Shown here piece after piece: positions 36,540 through 46,544 of a stretch of DNA of 64,000 bases (within the stretch, counting starts at the first letter, position 1; every line of letters begins with the position of its first letter). The notes under the pieces were generated by a model. It saw only the letters and a program-made list of their open reading frames with translations, was not told the DNA's origin and ran no database searches. The DNA comes from Balanoglossus misakiensis (lineage: Eukaryota > Hemichordata): the NCBI GenBank assembly GCA_040954595.2, contig CM082592.2, forward strand, positions 9,796,001-9,860,000, given 5' to 3'. Position numbers and translations under genes: made by a program.

Positions 36540-39500
36540 ATGCCCTACAAGTATGGTATCAGTCAGCACAGGAAGAATTATAAAAAGAATAAAACTAGAC
36601 GATCGAAAGAGAAAAAGAAGAAGCTGCTGGATAATGAGAATCAGGCTTTGGTTGATTCACCAGATTGTCATGAGTGTGAACCTGCACGTGTTGAAAACCT
36701 TAATGACTGTGTAGATGAACTGTCCTGCTCCAATGTGATCCCCAGTGTCGATGAACAGCTACTATGGCTTAACACTGTGGAAGCACTGAATGGTTTGTCA
36801 CAGCAAGAAAACACTACAACCGTAACAACTGCTGAACATGGTATGTCAGACATATCCCAAAGCCAGGACATTCACAAGCCAGATTTTCAAGAAAGCAACG
36901 ATGTGCCACCCATGGTTGTCCTGCAAGCAAACCCCCCTCCACTGTCGGCGTTCGGAAGATATAGACACCAAGAACATGTTGACAAGCAATCGCAAGTCCA
37001 TCCTGCTAGATCATCCAGTTTTCCGGGACTAAATGTTGGCTCTTACATGCCAATGAATTTTGAAGCGATCCGAGCTGTCCTGAAGACCTGTTGCCTACCA
37101 AAAGGATGGGTAGACCAGTCAGACAACTCTCAACTGAACTTCCTGTTTGTCCAGTCCCAAGTTGGTCAGGAGTCGGTGATCATGAAGTCACTTACAGTCC
37201 AGCAAGATGGCTCATGGCAAGTACGAGTCTTCGGCCAAGTCATGGATGTCAAGACAGTTTTTCCCCAATATCCTACTCTGCTCCAAAGTCCTTCTGTTGT
37301 CCTGTCAGTAGTCCAAGAAATTCATGAAAGGCGCATCTGTTCGGGAAATCCTGATGAAAAGTTCTGGTCAGTTCCAGAGATCCAGAATGGTAGAGGACTT
37401 ACTGGGCAAATGGTTCGTCAGCAGGTACTGCTTGAAGGCGAAGGAGGCAAATGGTATAACACAACCCTGCGAGCGGCCAACTGTGAATTGACCACCAGCA
37501 AAGTTCGATGCAGCCCGTGCGAGCAGCTAAGGAAAACAATGTTTGCTGTGCTTAGCAGACAGAAGAGGAGAAATGCAGGTAGCCATGAAGACGATCCAGC
37601 AGCCCATAGAGTACATGCCAGTAGCTCTGTCCCGCTATCAGCTTTAACAGCTGATGAACTTTACCAGAGAACACACAATATAATAAAAGCAAAACGCCGA
37701 GTAGAAGCCAGTGAAGCCAGGCTGAGAGTAAAGCTGCAGGAGAGCATCAATCAAGAAGGGGAGTGTTTGGATAGTGAGACCTCATCAAGTATGAAGCAGA
37801 TCATAAGTGAATATGATAGCGTCATACAGGAAGAAAATACAGAAGGGACATTTCGCAGGTTGTTTTGGGAACAGCAAAAAGAAGCCCTTCGATGTGCTGA
37901 TAAACGAGGCCATCGCTGGCACCCAATGTTTATAAAATGGTGTTTGAATCTGCGTTTACGATCGAGTGCAGCATACAACACATTACGGGACTCTGGTGTT
38001 CTTGAATTACCCCATGAAAGAACACTTATTGATTACACGCACTGGACTAAGGCAACCACTGGTTTCACAGAAGCAGCCTTTGATCAGCTACTGCGAGAAA
38101 GTAATTTCAGCCAGCTGGAAGAACACCAGAAGTATGTTGTCCTTCTTCATGATGAGTTGCGCATCTCCTCCGATCTGGTTTATGTCAAGAGTAGTGGCCA
38201 ACTCATTGGCTTCGTCAACATTGGGGACTTCAGCAATTCGCTCATGTTGTATGAGAAGACCCTGAAGACTGATGGTCAGAAACCAACTCCTGAAGTTGCC
38301 CGCTACATCCTTACTTTCATGGTTAGAGGCATAACACTCAGGCTCCAGTATCCACTAGCCCATTTTCCCACAAACACCATAACGGCAGACTATCTTTTCC
38401 CCTTGATATGGAGAGCAATTGAATTTCTAGAACTAATAGGGTTCAGAGTAATGGCTTCTACTTCTGATGGTGCGTCAGCTAACAGGCGATTTTATAAGCT
38501 GCATGCAATGGGACCAAGGGCTGCTGCAGACGTTGTCTACTGGACCGAAAACTACTGTACAGAAGAGGACCGGCGGATATATTTCTTTTCAGACGTACCA
38601 CACCTAATGAAAACCACTAGGAATTGTTGGTCAAATTCGGGATGCCATTCAAAGAAAAGAATGTTATGGGTAAAAGCCTATTATAATTCTGTACTTTTTA
38701 CAGTGTGTATAGAAACAAATATTTAGCTTTTTTCTTATTATCTTATTATTGCCATTATGCTTATATGTAAATAATTTATGCAAAAATATATCAAGATCTT
38801 ATAAAGTTTTAATAAAAACAATGGGTCATTTTTTATGTTAATTAATGATTGCATTTTCCTTTTTTTTCTCACTTAGAATGGTGAACCGATCAACTGGCAA
38901 ACTGTCATTGATATGTACAAAGCAGATCTGGAAAGAGGAGGATTGTTTCTCTGCAACAAGCTGAGATATGAACATGTGCATCTAACATCTTTCTCCAGGA
39001 TGAAAGTGAAGTATGCTGTTCAAGTAAGTAATTTATTTCCATTTGTTAAATATTTTCCCACAATACAGTTTATTAGCAAGGTCTTGAGATCTGTGTTTGA
39101 CACCACATAGAAGAGATAATGTTAGGTCATATATCATGATAATAAGATATGTTGTGTGATGCAAGTGAATTGTCTGATCATCCTGCTATTATAAAATTAA
39201 TACAAGATGGCAATTGTGAAACAGAAAAGTGATATATTTTTATATCTACTTGCTCACAGGTGCTTAGTACACAAGTGGCAAATGCCATAGAGACATTCTA
39301 TGGCAATGGTCACAGAGCCACCATTGAATTTATACGACATTTTGACAAGTTCTTTGATTGTATGAATGTTCGAAGTACCAAAGAAGGCATACAAAAGAGG
39401 AAACCGAATCTGTTGCCCTACAGATCACCAGACGATGAAAGACTGACTGTAAGTATATGTATCTGTATATGTCTTTAATTTATGTTCAATAACCTATTGT

Positions 39501-40797
39501 CATGATGTAAAAAAATACCATCTCATATTTCCTGTTGTCTATAACATACATGCATTCCGGCATTATTCATTATATCAGTACATTTTTCATTTAAGACACA
39601 AGCCTCTCTGCCAATTAAGGACAAGAGATGCTGTGAACAGTGTAGCATATTTCACAAAGAATTTTAGTTCTGTTCATTCGGTAGTAAAAATGAATTGTGA
39701 AGGGAGAGCTTTCCGCTGCCTTATATATGTATGCATATAACTTTGAACTTTGATAAGACATATTCAGAAATTGATAGGTATAATAGGATCAAGTTATGAG
39801 CTGCAATGTACATGTTAATGAAATAAAATATTGTGATTTCTTCACATTTCAACCCATCTAGTGGCTTGAGGGTGAGTTCCTGACATATCTTAGCGACTGG
39901 GATGCTAGAGTTGATGCCAGAGTTCATCTGTCAAAACGGGACAAAGGCCGCATGAAGCTAAGTCAACAAACCTTGGAAGGTATCCGCATGTCAGGTAAAT
40001 AACATAAAATCATAGACAGTGGAAATCTTGTGCCACTGTCTGTAATAAAATATATCAATATTTTGTCTTTATAATTTACTTCATTCTCTAATTTTTTAAT
40101 CACTCCCTGTGGAATGTTAATTCTCATTGTAACTGAGGAGGCACTGTTAATACAACCAAGTGTGTGTTAGTGGCAACCCCTATAATGAGAATTTGTCTCT
40201 AGTAAGTTTTCACTTTGGTTGGCTATAATCTCTCTGTCCAAAAAGACCAATTTGAAACGGTGGCTTTACAGGCTGCTTGGCTGGTAAAAAATGCTGTGAG
40301 TGCAAAATATTTTTTAATTATCAAACCGTACTAAAATGCAAGCAAAAATTAATGAAGAGTTACTGAGTGCTAGTGTAACCTGCCAATTTAACAAATCCTG
40401 TACATGGTATTGTGATGTTGTTGTACACTATTTATTACGACCACTGAAATCCTTCCCTTACTAACCATCCTATACTGCATTCTTTTTATTCCATTCTACA
40501 GTGAAGTCATTTGTTGACTTGGCAAGGTACCTACTCAACCAACCGGGTGTGGAGTGTGTTCTCTCAGAGAAACTCAACCAGGATCCTTTGGAGTCCTATT
40601 TCGGGAATCAACGCCAAATGAAGGGTGGGAATGAGGCACCCTCAGTGCAACAGTTCTGCCAAAATGCCAATGCTCTTCGGCTGAAGTCTTCACACGTTTT
40701 GTCTGTGAGAGGAGCCAATGTTACAACAATGGCTGATGCGCCGCTGGATAACACAGCACTGCCAAGACGTTCCCATACCAGACATTCACATCCGTAG
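36540..40797 (+). CDS. P-element/THAP9-type transposase
   Basis: Catalyses excision and integration of P-like elements through an RNase H-fold core. Five coding exons: 36540-38669, 38877-39023, 39260-39448, 39862-39994, 40502-40797. They give 964 residues without a stop or frameshift. The N-terminus is very basic (RKNYKKNKTRRSKEKKKKLL), a plausible nuclear localisation signal. RNase H-like landmarks are VVLLHDELRISSDLV with D538 and VMASTSDGASANRRF with D643; these Asp are my candidates for catalytic residues by position. The family C-terminal signature LNQDPLESYFGNQRQ has E897. A Ser/Asn-rich, Cys-poor N-terminal third has no C2CH THAP finger, which P and THAP9 proteins normally carry first. 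I see no such exon upstream. A 5' UTR exon near the left end is expected (acceptor ctaacag at 36526-36532). Confidence 0.93.
40011..40041. repeat. Hairpin of the terminal motif in transposase intron 4
   Basis: catagacagtgg, a 10-base loop, then ccactgtct: an inverted pair of the element's terminal core inside the intron 39995-40501. Confidence 0.75.
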
Positions 40798-40889
40798 GAC
40801 TGTTTGAATTTATCTCAGTGGATATGTCACAGAAATTGTTATGTTGAGATGAATGAGTAATAGCAGATGACAGTGAGATTTATGTCACA

Positions 40890-41165
40890 CTCTGACATTA
40901 GCTGTAAGTTTCTGTTCTGGGTACCAAACATTTAAGATACACAGAACAGAAATAGTGAGCGAACAGTCGTTGTTGATGTTTTTTTTTGGGGGGGGGGGGG
41001 AATTTCAGTGGGCAATGAATTTTCTTTACTTTCACTGGAATTCATTAGTGAACAAACAGTCCTTTTTTACCCTCTGACATTAGCTGTAAGTTTCTGTCCT
41101 GGGTACCAAACATTTAAGATACACAGAACAGAAATAGGAGCGAACAGTTTTTGTTGTTTTTTTTT
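40890..41165. repeat. Direct duplication inside the transposon 3' to the transposase
   Basis: Two copies of about 90-95 bp (40890-40990 and 41072-41165), both starting ctctgacattagctgtaag, sharing gggtaccaaacatttaaga and acacagaacagaaata, and ending in T tracts. They are offset by 182 bp and differ by a few substitutions and small indels. They fall in the probable 3' UTR of the transposase gene. Confidence 0.9.
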
Positions 41166-41448
41166 TTCACTCGAATCCATTGTTGCTGAAAACTGATGTT
41201 GTTGTTGCCGCCGGTGATGCCATCATCCATTCAATGAGTCATTGCTTTCAAAGTTTAGTTGGAGAACAACACTGTTTTATTTTTTCTGTAAAATATTTTA
41301 GGTGTGTATGCATACCTCTCAGAACAGTTTCTGTTGGTGGAGTAAAAAAATCTGAATCATTCATCATTGGAGGATTATGCTCTGTGTACTGTTAGAGGAT
41401 CACATTCACTGTTAAAAGCACACTCTTACGAAATACACTGTACTGCAA

Positions 41449-41555
41449 TTTATTCTTTATTACTCAACACATGCTAGTACATTTTTCAATCTTAAACGTG
41501 TACATGTTCAAAGAAAATTTTCAACCTGACAGTTTACAATATATGGTGCAATAAA
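41449..41555. terminator. Overlapping convergent poly(A) signals in the transposon
   Basis: The plus strand has aataaa at 41550-41555, downstream of the transposase. The minus strand has aataaa (tttatt at 41449-41454) downstream of the finger-protein gene. If used, the two transcripts overlap in antisense by about 100 bp at their 3' ends. Confidence 0.5.
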
Positions 41556-41577
41556 TAATGGTCGGATTTGACAAACT

Positions 41578-43911
41578 TTACTTGTTGTCATCTGTATTAA
41601 GCTGTTTAAGTTCTTTTCGAAGTGCTTTCTGACTACGATTCTTCATTCCCTCAGTATATTTAAGGCCCTCAACTAATTTCCTAGCTGCAGAATGGCCTCT
41701 GATATTGATCCACATTTTACTACACATTAACATCAGCTTCAATGACTGACCCTCATCAAGGCCTACAGATAATTGTGACCAGTGCTGCACTGCAGCTGCA
41801 TCACCTGTAACATCCTTGCTTACTAAATCGTGAATGTTTAAATCACCACTGGTAAAAAGGGCCTTGTTGTGTTTCCTTACAAAATACTCTACCCTCCTAA
41901 AAAACATATAAGTTGTGTCATTCACAGTGTACAGACCGCCCCGGTTCTCTTTGTTGACCCATTCTGTTGTGTAAGACAAAAATGTTGATACAGGCTGAAT
42001 TGTACTCATACCCTCCAAACACTTTACCATGCTTCTAAACCCTGATCCACGTTTCTGAAGTTGAGATATGAGAGCCATAGGGATGTAACCACAGGCATAC
42101 CTCAGAATGTTTTCTTCAACACGACTCATATCCCCGCTGAAGCTCTCATCAATTGTGGTGACCTTTTCCCTTTCTAAAACTAAACCTTCAAAAATGTGCC
42201 TGGCTAAAATCATGAGAACAGGTCCTGATACTGTCAACCCAACTTTTGAACAAAGCTTGTGTAGACATTTCCGTAATTCTGGATCCAGGCGCAAAGAGTG
42301 GAATATGCGAAACATCTCTTCTCGGCGCCGCGAAGGAAGGAACTGTCTGTCTCCTCCAGTAACAGCAGGCCACAGCACTTGTATCACTGCATCCAGTTCA
42401 CTTTTTACACTTACTGGATCACTTGACAATGTATCACACAGTTTCTTTGCAACAACTTTAACTTTGGAAACACCAGGTAATCTAGGACTGTTGAAAATGC
42501 TGTCAACGGTGAGTGGTTTGATTGAGGCTAGAAGGATCCGTTGGGCTTCCTGCGTTGCATCATCCATTGTCATTTGTAGTTTCCTGGTGGGTCTGTTCTC
42601 TGTGGGGAAAAATATTGTTATAGTTGATTGGTCAGTGACACTGGTGCCCGACAACAAAAATGAAAAGAAAGTTTTATCTTACATATTCAGAATAACGCCA
42701 CAGTAACTGTAAATTGCCACCACTGTTTTGCCAATATTTATGATGGAAAGCAAAACAGTGAAATTTCCCCCAAAGTGGCAGCATAGACAGCTATGAAACT
42801 GTGAGTGTCCCTTTTAAGTATGGGAGTACTGTTTCTCTACTGTCTTTGTCTCACATTAGAAATGAAATCATATTTTGAAAGATAAATAATCACAGTTACT
42901 AAATATGTGTTCTTAGCTTACCTTTGTTGTTAATCTTCTTGGAAACCCCAGCTCCTTTCAAAACGTTTTTCTTTGGATCACAGTCTGTTCTTTTCACCAT
43001 GTCTGGTCCTGGAAAGGAAAAATGATCAATAATGAGTTGTGAGCACGACAGGGATAGAATAATAATAAAATGTTGATAATGGAGGGAAAATACAGAGAAA
43101 TGTTTCTGGCATCAACAGTAATAATCAATGGCTGCCTAGTGTCTATGGTATTTTGAAATATGTCTGAAGTGTTTTACTCATAACACTTTTATTTCATTTT
43201 AACATAATATAGCATATCTTTCTTTACTTGTATTTCCAGTTTTTCATTTTAGTTAGTTGTTAGAAAACTTGTGGCACAGTTGTATGTCTGATCCTGATCA
43301 GCTTAGACAATGTAAACTACCAAGGGAAATTGCTACCATTAACTTGAAGGGGACCCATTAGTCTGCTTTGCCCATATTCATAACAATCTGTTTATCTGTG
43401 CAGCCCATATGTTGCTCATTTTTTTCGCATGACATTTTTGGCCTTGAAAAACATTCTTCATTCATATCCATGCTTGGCGACGATCATTATGATTATGGGA
43501 TGTCTTTAAAAATCATAGACAGTAAAAATGTACAGGTACCAGGCGGTGTAGTTTCAGCTTGTGACCAACGCCTTGCTCCACATTTCGATCAACAAAATAG
43601 CAGTAAAACTTACCGACTAGCCCATGGCCATTTATCAAATGCTGCTTGCAACTCTGCTTTCTGTTGAAAGTTTTGTCACAAACGTCACATTTGATAGTTT
43701 TTGTATCACCACCGACGCAAACGATGTATCGATCAAGATAGCTCAAGTCTCGACGTTTAGGAGCTTGCTGCATGCCTTCTTGTAACTCGTCGTCGGTAAG
43801 TGGCGATGTATCATCGTCGTCGCTAGTCTCGCTCCCTGAATAATCGAAATCGCTGTATTCGGAATCAGTAAAAACGGCAACAAATTCGCTATCGGTTTGG
43901 ACGGAAGCCAT
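41578..43911 (-). CDS. Transposon-encoded C2H2-finger protein, function unknown
   Basis: Second gene of the P-like element. Three coding exons, from the ATG: 43614-43911, 42922-43008, 41578-42599, in phase and giving 468 residues. The N-terminus is very acidic (SDFDYSGSETSDDDD). One C2H2 finger follows near residues 79-100 (CDVCDKTFNRKQSCKQHLINGH; C-x2-C-x12-H-x4-H). After a basic linker, the large last exon encodes an all-helical-looking domain (LRYACGYIPMALISQLQKRG, TYMFFRRVEYFVRKH, MWINIRGHSAARKLVEGL) with a Lys-rich end (RSQKALRKELKQL). I know no function for it. Since the partner transposase lacks a visible DNA-binding finger, this protein may supply specific end recognition or regulate transposition; that is inference. 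It is divergent from the right terminus, its start lying 267 bp inside the end. Confidence 0.85.
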
Positions 43912-44115
43912 TGTGTATGTGCTGCGAGCCGCTTGTAAACAACTTATGACCTGTGACCCGAATCTCGCCAAATAACGTCTCGCGTAGCACGAAATATTAC
44001 GCTTTTTCTCGTGGTAACTCTCGCGTTTTGCGATATTATGCGAGGTTTTATCGCCAGACGGCGATAAAGAGGTGATGATGAGTTTGTCTATTGTTTGGTG
44101 GATTAAAAGGGATTA

Positions 44116-44126
44116 CAACAGACGTT
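44116..44126 (-). repeat. Right subterminal 11-bp inverted repeat
   Basis: caacagacgtt, exact reverse complement of 34935-34945, 52 bp inside the right end. Confidence 0.75.
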
Positions 44127-44145
44127 ACTACAAAAGAAATGCACT

Positions 44146-44180
44146 AGTAGCACGTCCGTCTTTTCTCCACTGTCTATGGT
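44146..44180 (-). repeat. Right terminal inverted repeat
   Basis: Ends tctccactgtctatggt; reverse complement of 34861-34895 without mismatch over 35 bp. Confidence 0.97.
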
Positions 44181-44186
44181 GAAACC
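44179..44186. repeat. Target-site duplication, right copy
   Basis: gtgaaacc, identical to 34856-34863. Confidence 0.9.
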
Positions 44187-46544
44187 GAGCGTCGGTTCCC
44201 GGATGATACTTGTACTTTGTATAGGTGGGGTTCAGTCATGTTGTTATCTGGTGACTTCGACATTGGGACTCGGAGCGCCTGGTGAAAATAATGATATTGC
44301 TATCGGCGGACGTGAGTTTCCTCATTGACATCATTCAAGCCACCGTATGTTTGCATTGATGCGCCGATAATCAGTAAATCCGGGTAGATAGCGCGACTGA
44401 CAAAACAAATCAAAGTACATGTATACGTATGGCCTATGTATGCAAATATCAGTCATACTCATGTAAATAAAATAACTAATATTATGTCAAGTGACAAGCT
44501 CCTGTCTTTGTGGTGTGTTTCTAGTACCTCCATGGTTTCGCAGGGTGTTTTACTTTGGAAAATATATGTTTTCTACTTTCTTCAAGTTTCAGCCCGATAG
44601 AAGACCTACATGGCAGGCTTCTCTTTTATATTTCGACATGCTTTACCACTGTAATCGTGGCCTTTTGGACAGCCGTAAGCTAGCATCATATCTAGCCCTA
44701 GATATTGATTGAAAGAACAAATAATAGACCAAGAATCGCAGTTGGCGTTGTGTGAATCACGCTACTGGATTTGTGCGGTTCGCGACGTGCGCCACCAAGT
44801 GCGTCAGTACATCGCAGTTGGCGTTGTGTGAATCACGCTACTGGATTTGTGCGGTTCGCGACGTGCGCCACCAAGTGCGTCAGTACACGCAGTTCGAGAG
44901 TGGTGCATTGTGGGATCGAAACATCAGGTGATACGCAGAGTCACATGATTACTCATCAAGATGGCAATAGAATGATCTGAAATGCACAACAAAATTCCTC
45001 AGCAGCTGCCGTAGTGTGATTTTATGTTTAATTAAGGTGAGTTTCAACGAATTTGACGTTTTTTTGCAATCAGTGACACTGTGTCTTCTGGCAGTGCCAA
45101 GTTATGTTTCAGATGGGTTCCTACAAGCAACAATTGACGCCCATATCCATGTAGACAGTCAACCGGCAGCCGGTTTGACTACATGTAGTTCGACGATCTA
45201 TGTGGACTTGTGTGGCAGCGGTTCTCGCTTGATTGATTGTACGCAATCAGATTAATGCCCCAGTTGTTCAATGTCGACAACCCTTCCCCATTCTGTAATT
45301 CAAACACTGAATGAACCTGCTGCAGTTTGTAAGTCTTTCGTTTCGCCACCGTTGCCATCCACATTATGCGGGCGTAAACGATTTTATTGTGCGATCAATC
45401 ACTTCAGTCTTTCACTTCAAAACATGTCCAAATTTCTTGGAATACTTGTAATAAATGCTCGTATAGCTGTTATCAATTCGTATAGACTATAGTGTTGTCC
45501 GTAATGTTATGAATTTTTGAATGCCACAGACTACATGCAGATATTTGTCTGCAAAGTACATACACGAATGGCTGGCAACAGCCGGCTACCGCCCACAACT
45601 ACTGCCCACATATATCCATGTACTGTGGACCAGTCTAGTCCACATAAAATCAGATGACGTTGACAGTCAAATTATTGCACAGCTCGGCTTTAGAATATTT
45701 CTACTGTCAGCATATGTATTTTTCTTGTAGATTTGAATATACAACAAATATTACAATTGTGAGGACTATTGAGATTTTGTGTAATTGTAGAATTTGGCCT
45801 TGCTTGTCAACCCAATATTCAAGGTTTTTGTTTTACATTGAAGGAAAGGTCCTTTGAATTATCATACCTTCACATGACCTTGTTTCGGAGCAAGACCCCT
45901 GCATTGCATCCATGAACTTTGACCAGTGTCAGTGATGATGAAAATTTTGAGCCCAGTCCGATAAAGTTTTGACTAAAGTGTTATGTACCCTTTCCAAGTG
46001 ATTGTCTCGTAAAAATGAGGAAATCCAGCAAAGCAGGAAGTAAAAGCAGGTGCTTTGTGTTTTTCATTCGAGACAACGAAACTGAAACTATTCAGTCTTT
46101 GAATACCTGATTATGACTACAGTCGGAGAGTGTGGAAATCCCCAAAATGGAAACAGAAGCAGGAATTCCCCAATATCTGTGAAACACATAGTTACCATAT
46201 GAACAACGTTGCACTGACTTCAAAATTATGCAGGCTATTTCTGTCATGGTAAAGATAATTGCACACAAAATTTATTTGTTAATACAGCTGTTTCAGTGTG
46301 TATTTGCATAGAGGGGATTAGTGTTGCGGAGGTATAAATTTACATGCATGATGTCAGAATCGTGATGTATGATATTCCCTGGCATAAAATACTGGACAAA
46401 AAAGGATTTATGAAATAGTCCTCGCTGCACATTACATGTAATAAATGTGAAGTTCATTTTCACTTTATACTCATCCTCATAGCTGTAATGTGACCATTCT
46501 TTTCTGCGTTCCCCAGAAGTAATGATTTTCAATAAAAACACAAG
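44187..46544. other. Upstream region of RABGEF1
   Basis: No gene recognised. The sequence tgcgttccccag ending near 46516 is a good 3' splice site just before the RABGEF1 start, so this interval should hold its 5' UTR exon(s), first intron and promoter. The GC- and CpG-richer part at 44735-44940 is the likeliest promoter area. Confidence 0.5.
44735..44887. repeat. 76-bp tandem duplication
   Basis: Two adjacent, practically identical 76-bp units (44735-44810 and 44811-44886), each starting atcgcagttggcgttgtgtg and containing ttcgcgacgtgcgcc. The unit is CpG-rich compared with its surroundings. Confidence 0.95.

Larger units (their letters stand above)
34864..44178. mobile_element. Complete P-element-like DNA transposon carrying two genes
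   Basis: The 9315-bp element starts atagacagtggag and ends ctccactgtctatg. The inverted termini match perfectly over 35 bp counted outward to 34861-34895 and 44146-44180. The 8-bp sequence gtgaaacc flanks both ends exactly (34856-34863 and 44179-44186), the target-duplication length known for P elements. If the first C is counted in the element (34863), the termini read CA...TG and the duplication is 7 bp. An 11-bp inverted pair lies just inside the ends. The element carries a P-type transposase gene on the plus strand and a convergent C2H2-finger gene on the minus strand, both open throughout. Exact target duplications and perfect termini argue for a young, possibly active copy. Confidence 0.95.

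Noticed and set aside
36540-40797. Domesticated host THAP9-like gene instead of a transposon gene
   Set aside because: Intact termini, target duplication and a second element gene enclose it, so it is a transposon copy and not an isolated host gene.
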